A program made the translations under genes and the position numbers. From a virus: 35,567 nt of DNA. Positions 7,362-14,030 of the stretch are shown here, piece by piece. The stretch is from IMG/VR virus record IMGVR_UViG_3300009159_000166, positions 1 through 35,567 of that record. One strand, written 5' to 3'. The notes beneath the pieces are model-generated. The model saw nothing but the letters and a program-made list of their open reading frames with translations. It had not been told where the DNA came from and did not search any database. The stretch's first letter is position 1. Each line of letters starts with the position of its first letter.

Positions 7362-8099
7362 ATGATAACGAGAACCAAAAGGAAGAGATTGTATTTCGAC
7401 ATCGAAACAAGCCCCAACATTGGTTTTTTTTGGCAAAGCGGGTTTAAGTTAAATATAGGACCGCAGAATATTATCACCGAGCGTGCCATTATTTGCATAT
7501 GTTACAAATGGGAGGATGACAAAGAGACTCACGCACTCACCTGGGATGCAAAGCAAAGCGATAAAAAGATGCTTCAAGATTTTATTAAGATTGTAAATCA
7601 AGCGGATGAGTTGGTTGGTCATAATGGCGATAAGTTTGATTTGTCTTGGGTGAGGACAAGATGTTTGTTTTACGGCATCGATATGTTCCCAACTTACCAA
7701 ACCATTGACACCTTAAAAGTCTCAAGGTCAAAATTTAAATTCAATAGCAATAAGCTTAATTACATTGCCGGATATTTAGGCATCGGATCAAAGATTAAAA
7801 CGGATTTTGATTTGTGGAAAAGTATCGTTTTAAAAAAGGATCAAACTGCAATGGATAAGATGGTTAAATATTGCAAGATGGATGTTGTACTACTTGAGAA
7901 GGTCCATAAGAAACTATCAAACCATATCGCACCCAAAACACATTACGGAGTAATATTTGGCCACCACAAAGGCAGTTGCCCGGAGTGTGGTAGCGATGAC
8001 CTGGTAATCAAGGACCGAAGAGCATTAGCAAGCGGAGTTGTTAAATTAATTTTTAGATGTAGAACATGCGGCAAGCATCATAATAAAACGGATAAATAA
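7362..8099 (+). CDS. DnaQ-like 3'-5' exonuclease with C-terminal zinc ribbon, 245 aa
   Basis: An RNase H-fold exonuclease: motif I YFDIETSP (D13, E15), motif II LVGHNGDKFDLSWV (D93), and motif III YCKMDVVLLEKV (Y170, D174), the DEDDy arrangement used in proofreading domains. After residue 205 comes a zinc ribbon with CPEC (C206, C209) and CRTC (C233, C236). It probably trims single-stranded 3' ends or proofreads for a polymerase; no phage family A or B polymerase is present in this window. The stop overlaps the next ATG by one base. Confidence 0.88.
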   Translation: MITRTKRKRLYFDIETSPNIGFFWQSGFKLNIGPQNIITERAIICICYKWEDDKETHALTWDAKQSDKKMLQDFIKIVNQADELVGHNGDKFDLSWVRTRCLFYGIDMFPTYQTIDTLKVSRSKFKFNSNKLNYIAGYLGIGSKIKTDFDLWKSIVLKKDQTAMDKMVKYCKMDVVLLEKVHKKLSNHIAPKTHYGVIFGHHKGSCPECGSDDLVIKDRRALASGVVKLIFRCRTCGKHHNKTDK

Positions 8100-8299
8100 T
8101 GAGTAAACTTTTATACGATGTTATTGATGATTTATTATTTAGAGAGGAGAAAGGCCGAGCGGAATATGGCACCACAATGGATAGAAAGGATTTAAGCGAA
8201 GAGCAATGGTTACAACATGCATACGAGGAAGCATTGGATTTGGCTATTTATCTCAAAAAAATAATTAAGACTCGAAGTGAAAATAAAGATAATTTATAA
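8099..8299 (+). CDS. MazG-like / NTP-pyrophosphohydrolase-related protein, 66 aa
   Basis: A short helical protein with the pattern RxEYG...DRKDLSEEQWLQHAYEEALDLAIYLKK. The EExxD-type helix (EEALDLAIYL) resembles the metal-binding helix of all-alpha NTP pyrophosphohydrolases. Small phage proteins with this WLxHxYEE-LD signature are common. It may sanitise nucleotide pools, but the length is near the minimum for a catalytic unit. It overlaps the exonuclease stop and the next gene. Confidence 0.6.
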   Translation: MSKLLYDVIDDLLFREEKGRAEYGTTMDRKDLSEEQWLQHAYEEALDLAIYLKKIIKTRSENKDNL

Positions 8300-8546
8300 A
8301 AAACTAGGAAGGGAACAAGCTCACGGCATTGCGGAGAGCGATGGGATTATATATTTAGATACCAGGTTGAAAGGCAAAAAGCATCTTGAAATTTGTCTCC
8401 ATGAAATATTGCACATCTTAAATCCAAAAGATAGCGAGGCAGTTATAATAAAAAAATCAATTACTTTAACAAAGCTATTATGGGATGAGGGTTATCGCCG
8501 TATCGATGATACGAACGATACACCATTACAGGATGGCACAAATTAA
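8277..8546 (+). CDS. HExxH metallopeptidase-like protein, 89 aa
   Basis: Residues 38-50 read EICLHEILHILNP, a zinc-binding HExxH motif (H42, E43, H46) placed in a helix after two strands, as in small phage and IrrE-related metallopeptidases. A third ligand is not obvious. The start is GTG at 8277, chosen because no ATG precedes the conserved core; it overlaps the previous gene by 23 bases. The target is unknown. Confidence 0.65.
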   Translation: MKIKIIYKKLGREQAHGIAESDGIIYLDTRLKGKKHLEICLHEILHILNPKDSEAVIIKKSITLTKLLWDEGYRRIDDTNDTPLQDGTN

Positions 8547-8552
8547 TTTAAC

Positions 8553-9368
8553 ATGACACATGGCAGTTTATTTAGCGGCATAGGAGGATTTGACCTTGCG
8601 GCCGAATGGATGGGATGGGATAATGTATTCCATTGCGAATGGAATCCCTTTGGTCAAAAGGTACTTAAACATCATTTTCCAAATTCAATATCATATAATG
8701 ATATCACAAAAACAAATTTCTCTATTCACGAAGGAAGTATTGATATCCTTACAGGAGGATTCCCATGTCAACCATATTCAAATGCCGGAAAGCAACTTGG
8801 CAAATCCGATGAGCGACATCTCTTTCCGGAAATGTTACGCGCAATTAAAGAAATCAAACCGAGATACATTGTGGGCGAGAATGTTCGTGGACTCGTTAGT
8901 TGGGGGGGGGGGTGGTATTCAACGAGGTGTGCGATGATTTGGAAAGGGAAGGGTATGCAGTACAACCGATTCTTATTCCAGCTGCAAGTGTCGGCGCACC
9001 GCACAAAAGAGATAGGATATGGTTTGTTGCTCACTCCAACGACAAAGGAAGATCCGGTGAATTTAGAGAAGTTCAAAAAGAGAATGGAGAAATATCCGAA
9101 CGGAACAACGATGCCAAACTTGGCAACACAAATATTTCAAATGTTACCAACACCATCTGCGAACGAAGACAGTTACAGGCTCAAAGGGGATACTCAAGCG
9201 AGCAAATGTTTGGAGGCAATGGCGAGAACGGGAGGATTAATAAATGGGAAAGCTTCCCAACTGTCTCCCCTATTTGTGGAGGAGATGATGGGCTTCCCAA
9301 AGAATTGGACAACATCACCTTTTCTAAATGGAGAAAAGAATCAATCAAAGCCTACGGAAACGCCATAG
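8553..9368 (+). CDS. dcm: Cytosine-5 DNA methyltransferase, unshifted reading (271 aa)
   Basis: The N-terminal half is a clear m5C methyltransferase: motif I GSLFSGIGGFDLA, motif IV GGFPCQPYSNAG with the catalytic cysteine at about residue 72, and motif VI GENVRGL near 109-115. The frame then enters an 11-G run (8902-8912) at residue 117. As sequenced it continues for about 150 codons as a tail with LLTPTT and MLPTPSA repeats, then QLSPLFVEEMMGFPKNW, and stops with TAG exactly where the other frame encodes the motif X core. This tail looks like authentic family sequence rather than noise, but it lacks motifs VIII and X. Alone it may be inactive or have another role. Confidence 0.8.
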   Translation: MTHGSLFSGIGGFDLAAEWMGWDNVFHCEWNPFGQKVLKHHFPNSISYNDITKTNFSIHEGSIDILTGGFPCQPYSNAGKQLGKSDERHLFPEMLRAIKEIKPRYIVGENVRGLVSWGGGWYSTRCAMIWKGKGMQYNRFLFQLQVSAHRTKEIGYGLLLTPTTKEDPVNLEKFKKRMEKYPNGTTMPNLATQIFQMLPTPSANEDSYRLKGDTQASKCLEAMARTGGLINGKASQLSPLFVEEMMGFPKNWTTSPFLNGEKNQSKPTETP

Positions 9369-9433
9369 TGCCTCAAGTAGCTTATCAAATTTTTAAAGCA
9401 ATATGCAACTCCGAGACTATCAAATCGACATAG
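8553..9433 (+). CDS. dcm: Cytosine-5 DNA methyltransferase, frameshifted full-length reading (293 aa)
   Basis: If the frame slips by -1 at the G tract (or the tract gains one G or loses two), residues 1-120 join a 173-residue second half starting at about 8912. That half has what the unshifted frame lacks: VVFNEVCDDLEREGYAV, the motif VIII-like GAPHKRDRIWFVA, a variable target-recognition stretch, FPTVSPICGGDDGLP, and motif X YGNAIVPQVAYQI. The 293-aa product is a canonical, complete m5C enzyme and would modify phage DNA against host restriction. The end overlaps the helicase start by 31 bases, consistent with natural translation of this frame. Which product is made, and how, is the main open question. 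Confidence 0.75.
8902..8912 (+). repeat. 11-G homopolymer inside the methyltransferase gene
   Basis: Eleven consecutive G in an AT-rich genome, directly after codons for GENVRGLVSW. With 11 G the 271-aa frame is in phase; 12 or 9 G put the 293-aa frame in phase. G runs of this length are classic slipped-strand mutation sites and also allow ribosomal or polymerase slippage. A base-count error in the assembly must be ruled out. Confidence 0.9.
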
Positions 9434-10626
9434 CCAATAGGGGCCTTGAGGTCATTAATGAGTTTGGTTTGGTATATCTTGCCATGCAAGTAAGGACCGG
9501 CAAAACATTAACAAGTTTGCTATTAGCAAACAAATTAAGTGTTGAGCATGTATTATTTGTTACAAAGAAAAAAGCCATCTCGAGCATCCAGGATGATTTT
9601 AAAATGTCCGGTTATGTATATAAATTAGATATTATTAATTTTGAAAGCGTACATAAATGCCAAAATATTTATGATCTTATTATTATTGATGAAGCTCATT
9701 CATTGGGCCAATACCCAATACCAAGTAAAAGGACAAAAGCATTAAAAGAATTATGCAAAGGTAAGCCGGTAATTTATTTAAGTGGCACCCCAACACCGGA
9801 AAGCTTTGCTCAAATATTCCATCAATTTTGGGTATCGGATAAGTCTCCATTTGCAGATCATAAAAACTTTTATTCCTGGCATAAGCATTACGGCATCCCA
9901 AAGAAAAAATTTGTTTTCAATCGTGAGCTTGCTGATTACTCACATGTCAAAACGGAGTTAATTGAATGTGAGATAAATCATTTGTTTTTGACATATACGC
10001 AACAGGAGGCCGGATTTGAATCTTTGGTGCAAGAGGCCATCTTGTATGTGCCAATGAGTGATAAGGTCAAATGGGCCATTGATAAGATTACCAATGACAA
10101 ATTATTTAGGACAAAGGATGGCGAGATAGTGGTGGCAGATACTGCGGTCAAAGAGATGCAAAAGGTCCATCAAATTTGTAGCGGAACGGTTAAAAAGGAT
10201 GATGGCAATGCAATCATATTTGATGATACAAAAGCGAATTTTATTAAGGAAAGGTTTAAGGATCAAAAGATAGCCATCTTTTATAAGTACATAGCCGAGG
10301 GGTTGCTTTTAAAGGCAACTTTTAAAAACTCATATGATGATCCGCAAGAGTTCAATAAGGCCGGCGGCGATGCGGTATTCATAAGCCAGGTGCAAAGCGG
10401 AAGGGAGGGCATAAATTTAAGCACGGCCGATGCGCTTGTCATGTACAATATTGATTTTTCGGCGGTAAGCTATTGGCAATCAAGGGCAAGGATGCAAACC
10501 AAGGACCGGACAATAGCCTCAAAAGTGTTTTGGATATTCACCGTTGGAGGCATTGAGGAGCGTATTTTTAACATGGTCCAAGCTAAAAAAGACTTTACTT
10601 TAAGGCACTTTAAAAAAATATATTAA
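9403..10626 (+). CDS. SF2 DNA helicase (SNF2-like), 407 aa
   Basis: Helicase motifs in order: Q/I region LRDYQIDI, Walker A MQVRTGKTLTS (K34), DEAH box LIIIDEAHS (96-99), motif III LSGTPTPES (127-133), motif V QSGREGINLS and motif VI YWQSRARMQTKDR. The AMQVRTGKT form of motif I is typical of compact phage SNF2-type helicases. It likely remodels recombination or replication intermediates together with the SSB-like protein and the RecB-like and DnaQ-like nucleases encoded upstream. ATG at 9403 overlaps the 3' end of the shifted methyltransferase frame. Confidence 0.92.
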   Translation: MQLRDYQIDIANRGLEVINEFGLVYLAMQVRTGKTLTSLLLANKLSVEHVLFVTKKKAISSIQDDFKMSGYVYKLDIINFESVHKCQNIYDLIIIDEAHSLGQYPIPSKRTKALKELCKGKPVIYLSGTPTPESFAQIFHQFWVSDKSPFADHKNFYSWHKHYGIPKKKFVFNRELADYSHVKTELIECEINHLFLTYTQQEAGFESLVQEAILYVPMSDKVKWAIDKITNDKLFRTKDGEIVVADTAVKEMQKVHQICSGTVKKDDGNAIIFDDTKANFIKERFKDQKIAIFYKYIAEGLLLKATFKNSYDDPQEFNKAGGDAVFISQVQSGREGINLSTADALVMYNIDFSAVSYWQSRARMQTKDRTIASKVFWIFTVGGIEERIFNMVQAKKDFTLRHFKKIY

Positions 10627-10631
10627 AAATA

Positions 10632-10663
10632 TTTTTTTATTAAATTAAAATAACATAGCTTTG
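10632..10663 (+). promoter_or_regulatory. Rightward promoter candidate, copy 2
   Basis: TTTTTTTATT at 10632-10641, an AAATTAAAA block, then TAGCTTTG at 10656-10663, a perfect match to the Bacteroidota -7 element TAnnTTTG. It shares 25 of 32 positions with the block in front of the SSB-like gene. It would drive the cluster of small genes from 10688 to 11565 separately from the long rightward unit. Confidence 0.65.
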
Positions 10664-10687
10664 ATTTCTAAACAAAATCAAATATCT

Positions 10688-10852
10688 ATGAAAAAATTAT
10701 TTAAGATTTACAAAAAAGGCACTACTGACAATTGGCTTACTATTTTAATTCCGATTGAGGAATTTACTTTGGACATATTAAAGTTCAAGATGGAAAAATA
10801 TCTTGCTTTAGGTTATGAAGTAAAACTTATTAATTATAATCAAATCGACTAA
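10688..10852 (+). CDS. Small hypothetical protein, 54 aa
   Basis: ATG at 10688 is the first in-frame ATG after the promoter-like block; the frame also extends back to a TTG inside the -7 box, which cannot be used if that box is the promoter. The protein is 54 residues, basic at the start (KKLFKIYKKG), with a strand and an amphipathic helix. It has no known motif. First of five closely packed small genes. Confidence 0.6.
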   Translation: MKKLFKIYKKGTTDNWLTILIPIEEFTLDILKFKMEKYLALGYEVKLINYNQID

Positions 10853-10853
10853 C

Positions 10854-10940
10854 ATGAATAAGCAACAAAACCACAACTTTCAAGCGGTCGTTATTTTAAT
10901 CACCGCATTTTTAATCACGGCTTTTTTACAAAATATTTAA
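10854..10940 (+). CDS. Micro-ORF, 28-aa single-TM peptide
   Basis: ATG at 10854, one base after the preceding stop, encodes 28 residues: a polar N-terminus (NKQQNHNFQ) and one hydrophobic segment (AVVILITAFLITAFL). It is followed two bases later by another membrane micro-gene. The contiguous packing supports translation. A host-membrane effector is possible; nothing more can be said. Confidence 0.45.
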   Translation: MNKQQNHNFQAVVILITAFLITAFLQNI

Positions 10941-10942
10941 TT

Positions 10943-11071
10943 ATGATTAGAGCAATTTTATCACTATTAAAGTTTTTCTTATTAGCGGTGCCATTAGCGT
11001 GCTTGCTTTATGTAACATTATTTTTCATCTATAAAATCAAAGGAGATGCCAAACCACAAAGAATGGATTGA
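10943..11071 (+). CDS. Small membrane protein, 42 aa
   Basis: Forty-two residues with one long hydrophobic segment (LLKFFLLAVPLACLLYVTLFF) and a basic, positively charged C-terminal tail. It begins two bases after the previous micro-gene and overlaps the next gene by 26 bases. The AGGAG just before the next ATG lies inside this coding sequence. Probably an inner-membrane micro-protein. Confidence 0.5.
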   Translation: MIRAILSLLKFFLLAVPLACLLYVTLFFIYKIKGDAKPQRMD

Positions 11072-11243
11072 GTTAACAATTATTGAGAAGATTGACCTGG
11101 TGGGTAAACTTACCCATTTATTACAAAATGATGAGATGTCATTTCATACATTTAAAAGACATATAAAAAAAGCGGAGTCCTTTGGGATATTCGATGAGAT
11201 TAAAATCAACAAAAATGAACTACATGATAATACCGGGAATTAA
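11046..11243 (+). CDS. Small hypothetical protein, 65 aa
   Basis: ATG at 11046 is preceded closely by AAAGGAG, one of the few Shine-Dalgarno-like sites in the window. The 65-residue product is helical and charged (NHKEWIELTIIEKIDLVGKLTHLLQ), possibly a small winged or HTH-like protein, but no match is certain. It overlaps the membrane micro-gene before it and the DnaA-like gene after it. Confidence 0.6.
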   Translation: MPNHKEWIELTIIEKIDLVGKLTHLLQNDEMSFHTFKRHIKKAESFGIFDEIKINKNELHDNTGN

Positions 11244-11565
11244 GAAAGCAAAGATTGGCTTTAAGACAATGCCAAAAAAGAAAGTATTGCAGTACATTGA
11301 TACGGTTATTGCAAATACTTGCGAGCAATATAATATTACAATGGATGATATTAAGTCCAAAAGTAGGAAATCAGTTGTTACCATACCAAGATTATTAACG
11401 ATGCATATCTTGAGATATAATACTTTGCTCACATTGGATGAGATTGGTATTGCGTTTAATCGTGATCATACAACAGTAATCAATGCGATTAAATCAACAA
11501 ATAATATGCTACAAACTGATTATGATTTTAAGGAAGAGTACCAAAAATTAGTTATGAAACTATAA
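11215..11565 (+). CDS. DnaA domain IV-like DNA-binding protein, about 116 aa
   Basis: From about residue 30 the protein follows the DnaA C-terminal domain: ITMDDIKSKSRKSVVTIPRLL, then a helix LTMHILRYNTLLTLDEIGIAF, and the signature NRDHTTVINAI that corresponds to the DnaA GRDHTTV recognition loop. The ATPase domain is absent. Such stand-alone domains could bind DnaA boxes or phage sites to start replication or block host initiation. ATG at 11215 is chosen; ATG at 11224 is equally possible, and both overlap the previous gene. It closes the rightward unit just before the terminator. Confidence 0.82.
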   Translation: MNYMIIPGIKKAKIGFKTMPKKKVLQYIDTVIANTCEQYNITMDDIKSKSRKSVVTIPRLLTMHILRYNTLLTLDEIGIAFNRDHTTVINAIKSTNNMLQTDYDFKEEYQKLVMKL

Positions 11566-11591
11566 CATATTTCGTTCCCCCATCTACTAAC

Positions 11592-11633
11592 ACGGCTCTC
11601 AAGATTTAATATCTTTGGGGGCCGTTCTTTTTT
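11592..11633 (+). terminator. Strong intrinsic terminator of the rightward unit
   Basis: ACGGCTCTCAAGAT (11592-11605) pairs with ATCTTTGGGGGCCGT (11611-11625), with one bulged base and a few G-T pairs, around a five-base loop. It is followed by a T-rich run to 11633. It sits between the DnaA-like gene and the endolysin stop codon, where the two units converge. The opposite strand has no T run on its downstream side, so it acts rightward. Confidence 0.85.
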
Positions 11634-12102
11634 ACTTATATGTTTGGTAATGAGCTTTACCGTTTACTCTTGTAGCTTTTAAGATTTGTTTTCTTTGCTT
11701 ACCGGTACTTTCATAAGATACATGAACCCAATCCGGATTTGCACTTGTTCCAAACTCCCAAATCAATTGGTCAAATTCTAAATTATCCTTAATGTAATTA
11801 AATACCATTGTGTTGGTAACTCCGTTTGCACTCCCATCCATATCTATATCAATTGCCTCTCCCGTGCTATGTTGAGAGGTGGGTGATGCCCCAGGTGTGC
11901 AAGCATTAAGTTCCTTTGATCTATATCCGGAACTAATATGAATAGGGCAACGGAAATGATTCCTTACCTTTTCAAATACATTTTCAGCTAGCAATTTAAA
12001 GTTTTCAATGTGCGCATCAATTGGCATATTTGATATGCCATGTCGCTTTGCAGTTTCACTTCGAATTACTTCGCTTAAATCTAAATGTTCGGATATTTTC
12101 AT
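11632..12102 (-). CDS. Endolysin, peptidase M15 family, 156 aa
   Basis: The zinc-peptidase signature is SQHSTGEAIDID (H78, D85), with the second histidine motif DWVHVSY (H127) and an earlier SSGYRSKELN. This is the peptidase M15A arrangement of D,D-carboxypeptidases and phage L-Ala-D-Glu or D-Ala endopeptidases. At 156 residues it is a single catalytic domain without a wall-binding module and without signal peptide, so it needs a holin to reach peptidoglycan. It is the last gene of the late unit, behind holin- and spanin-like genes. Confidence 0.92.
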   Translation of the reverse strand: MKISEHLDLSEVIRSETAKRHGISNMPIDAHIENFKLLAENVFEKVRNHFRCPIHISSGYRSKELNACTPGASPTSQHSTGEAIDIDMDGSANGVTNTMVFNYIKDNLEFDQLIWEFGTSANPDWVHVSYESTGKQRKQILKATRVNGKAHYQTYK

Positions 12103-12103
12103 A

Positions 12104-12316
12104 TTAATCTTTTTTAAATATTTTCTCTGCGGTTGTTAATCCTAGGCAACCAAATGCCAATGTTGCAACTGCGTACACTAATGCCTCACTAGGTGCTTTA
12201 CTTAACTCACTAAATGAATTGTGATACATTGTAATGCATAACGCTACAACGCACAATAAACCACATAAACGCTTCATAGATAACCTTCCGTTATCTTCGG
12301 TAAAAAATTGCTTCAT
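12104..12316 (-). CDS. Holin-like protein, 70 aa
   Basis: Two hydrophobic segments at roughly residues 15-31 and 45-63 are separated by a short polar loop (NSFSELSKAPSEA). The C-terminus is basic. Size, topology and position one base before the endolysin gene fit a class II-type holin. A second small membrane protein at 13438-13608 competes for this role, and one may be an antiholin. Confidence 0.65.
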   Translation of the reverse strand: MKQFFTEDNGRLSMKRLCGLLCVVALCITMYHNSFSELSKAPSEALVYAVATLAFGCLGLTTAEKIFKKD

Positions 12317-12317
12317 C

Positions 12318-12641
12318 TTAATTAGTTGTATCGGTTTTTACTTTACCCCAAAAATTCTTTTTTTCTTTTATTAGGACTGTATCATGGATAAAAATAGTGT
12401 CAATTCTTATTTGTACAATTCCGTTTTTAAGTTCACTAATTTCGCTTCTCATTTGGGTAATGGTTGCAACTGCATTTGTAACTAATTGCTTTTCTTTTTT
12501 AGTTGCCTTTGCGAGAACTGTTGCAGATTTTGCATTGGTTGCATCCACTTGCTTCATTAACTCTTCAAACTCAATATCCTTGTCAACCTTTTGAGCTTGC
12601 ACCCCGCAACCAAATAAGAATAAAATAAATAAATATTTCAT
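12318..12641 (-). CDS. Secreted or lipoprotein coiled-coil protein, outer-spanin candidate, 107 aa
   Basis: The N-terminus is a signal peptide (MKYLFILFLFGCGVQAQ). LFGC could serve as a lipobox, or VQA-Q as a type I cleavage site. The mature part is helical (residues 20-80) and ends IDTIFIHDTVLIKEKKNF. A short exported helical protein paired with a membrane-anchored coiled-coil protein, with the genes touching, fits a two-component spanin that fuses the membranes at lysis. The assignment is inferred from topology. Confidence 0.5.
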   Translation of the reverse strand: MKYLFILFLFGCGVQAQKVDKDIEFEELMKQVDATNAKSATVLAKATKKEKQLVTNAVATITQMRSEISELKNGIVQIRIDTIFIHDTVLIKEKKNFWGKVKTDTTN

Positions 12642-12907
12642 TAGTTTATTTTTTGAATTTTACCTAATTGCTCCAAAGTAGAAAGTTTGGTACTTGCGGC
12701 CGCCAAGCTTGAATCACATCTGCGTAATGCATTTGTAACCACATCAAGTCTTGTCTCTAATTTCTCAATCTTTACATCTTGGTTTTTAGCTTGGCCCTGG
12801 AAGGTTGATCGGACATCAATGTATAAATAGCCAATAGCTATTAAAACCACAAACAATGTTCCAACAACAGGGTTGGAGGCAAACTCTTTAAATTTAATCG
12901 GTATCAT
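12641..12907 (-). CDS. Membrane-anchored coiled-coil protein, inner-spanin candidate, 88 aa
   Basis: One transmembrane segment near residues 13-30 (PVVGTLFVVLIAIGYLYI) is followed by a predicted coiled coil with heptad-like spacing (KIEKLETRLDVVTNALRR, then LAAASTKLSTLEQL). This N-in, C-out type topology matches an inner-membrane spanin. Its stop overlaps the start of the signal-peptide gene, as with many i-spanin/o-spanin pairs. Confidence 0.5.
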   Translation of the reverse strand: MIPIKFKEFASNPVVGTLFVVLIAIGYLYIDVRSTFQGQAKNQDVKIEKLETRLDVVTNALRRCDSSLAAASTKLSTLEQLGKIQKIN

Positions 12908-12910
12908 ATT

Positions 12911-13438
12911 TTAAAACAATTTTTTATAAAATCCTACTGAATAACCTTGAGTGCCATAATTAAGCAACATAAGCCCCTTATTTGGCACTTTTAACCCTAT
13001 TCCTATACTAGCACCTAAAACATTATTAAAGTTCCTTAATTCGCCTCCAATCAATAATTCCGTTTTTGGCTTAATAGTCTTTGTTATATATATAGTTTTT
13101 TCTCGTAGTGTTGCTTTAAATCCCCTTCCTATTATCTTATTTTTTGTAATTGTGTCATGGATATAGAATGTATTTGAATCCATGCGTATTGTATCATTAT
13201 ACTCTTTTATCTGCGAATAGTCGTTAATTATACGAATTGTATCGTATATTGGGATATAAATTGAATCTTGTAAAATTACTTTATAAGGTATTGAATCGCC
13301 TTTTTTATATTTAGTAAATGTCTTAATATTAAAAATTGTATCAGTTTTTAATACTATTTCATTTTTAGTATAAGTAGGCTTTGTCATTAATAAAAAAATG
13401 ACTACCGCTATTAAAATAATTACTATAAGATTCCTCAT
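12911..13438 (-). CDS. Membrane-anchored periplasmic protein of lysis cassette, 175 aa
   Basis: A single N-terminal transmembrane segment (LIVIILIAVVIFLLM) is followed by repeated short beta motifs with DTI and DSI steps (KTDTIFNIK, YDTIRI, NDTIRM, HDTITK). A C-terminal part has the look of outer-membrane beta strands (GASIGIGLKVPNKGLMLLNYG). The start overlaps the holin-like gene's stop (TAATG). It could bridge the envelope as a unimolecular spanin, but I do not recognise the family. Confidence 0.6.
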   Translation of the reverse strand: MRNLIVIILIAVVIFLLMTKPTYTKNEIVLKTDTIFNIKTFTKYKKGDSIPYKVILQDSIYIPIYDTIRIINDYSQIKEYNDTIRMDSNTFYIHDTITKNKIIGRGFKATLREKTIYITKTIKPKTELLIGGELRNFNNVLGASIGIGLKVPNKGLMLLNYGTQGYSVGFYKKLF

Positions 13439-13608
13439 TATAACTTACGGATTTGCTTAATGTAATATACGATTGCTAAAATACCCGATAAAATAGCAAC
13501 CAAGCCCGCTACCATTGTGACCAATGGTTGCACTTGAGTGATTGTGATACTTGCTGCGGTTATCGAAACCGTTGTGTTAATAAGCGCTTGGCTGCTATCT
13601 TGTGTCAT
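13438..13608 (-). CDS. Small membrane protein, holin/antiholin candidate, 56 aa
   Basis: ATG at 13608 and TAA at 13440-13438 encode 56 residues: a polar, threonine-rich N-terminus (TQDSSQALINTTVSITAAS) and one strong hydrophobic segment (VTMVAGLVAILSGILAIVYYI), ending KQIRKL. The 1-base overlap with the following gene and the three-base gap to the preceding one support coding. A one-helix protein in a lysis cassette with a two-helix partner suggests a holin/antiholin pair. Confidence 0.6.
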   Translation of the reverse strand: MTQDSSQALINTTVSITAASITITQVQPLVTMVAGLVAILSGILAIVYYIKQIRKL

Positions 13609-13611
13609 TGC

Positions 13612-13998
13612 TTAAAGTTCCTCTTCATCTTGTTTAATAAATTCGATACCATTGGTCCAATCTTCAAGGAAAATAAAGTTTTCAAGCCCTTGAGGATTAA
13701 CGATGTTAATCTTCTCAAATGCGAACTCCTCATCATTTAGGGCTTTAATGTCACTCGTAAGCTTTTTAATGCCTTCCTTTGTAAATTGGTAATCACCCTT
13801 TTCGGTTACATTTAAAATCCCTTTGTCATTAGCGCTTGCATTATCAAGTCGTAATTCATCCTTTTTGGATTGGTACGCTTCATAAATAGGCTTAACCTTT
13901 TCAAAGATTTTAAATAGCTTTTTTTGCACTTTTGTTTCCTGGTTACCTATAATCGCTTCCATTTGTGCGACTAGGTTTAATAAATTTGAATACTTCAT
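13612..13998 (-). CDS. Hypothetical late protein, 128 aa
   Basis: A soluble, highly charged helical protein (ETKVQKKLFKIFEKVKPIYEAYQSKKDEL). The middle (KGILNVTEKGDYQFTKEGIKKL) and the acidic C-terminus are notable. It resembles a family often found between tail-fibre and lysis genes in Bacteroidota phages, but no function is established to my knowledge. It may be a fibre or tail assembly helper. Confidence 0.65.
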   Translation of the reverse strand: MKYSNLLNLVAQMEAIIGNQETKVQKKLFKIFEKVKPIYEAYQSKKDELRLDNASANDKGILNVTEKGDYQFTKEGIKKLTSDIKALNDEEFAFEKINIVNPQGLENFIFLEDWTNGIEFIKQDEEEL

Positions 13999-14030
13999 AA
14001 AATTATAATTTGTACAAATATATTAATATT

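Noticed and set aside
8768-9076. Open frame on the opposite strand under the methyltransferase
   Set aside because: It mirrors the conserved methyltransferase codons, lies antisense to a clear gene and has no family resemblance.
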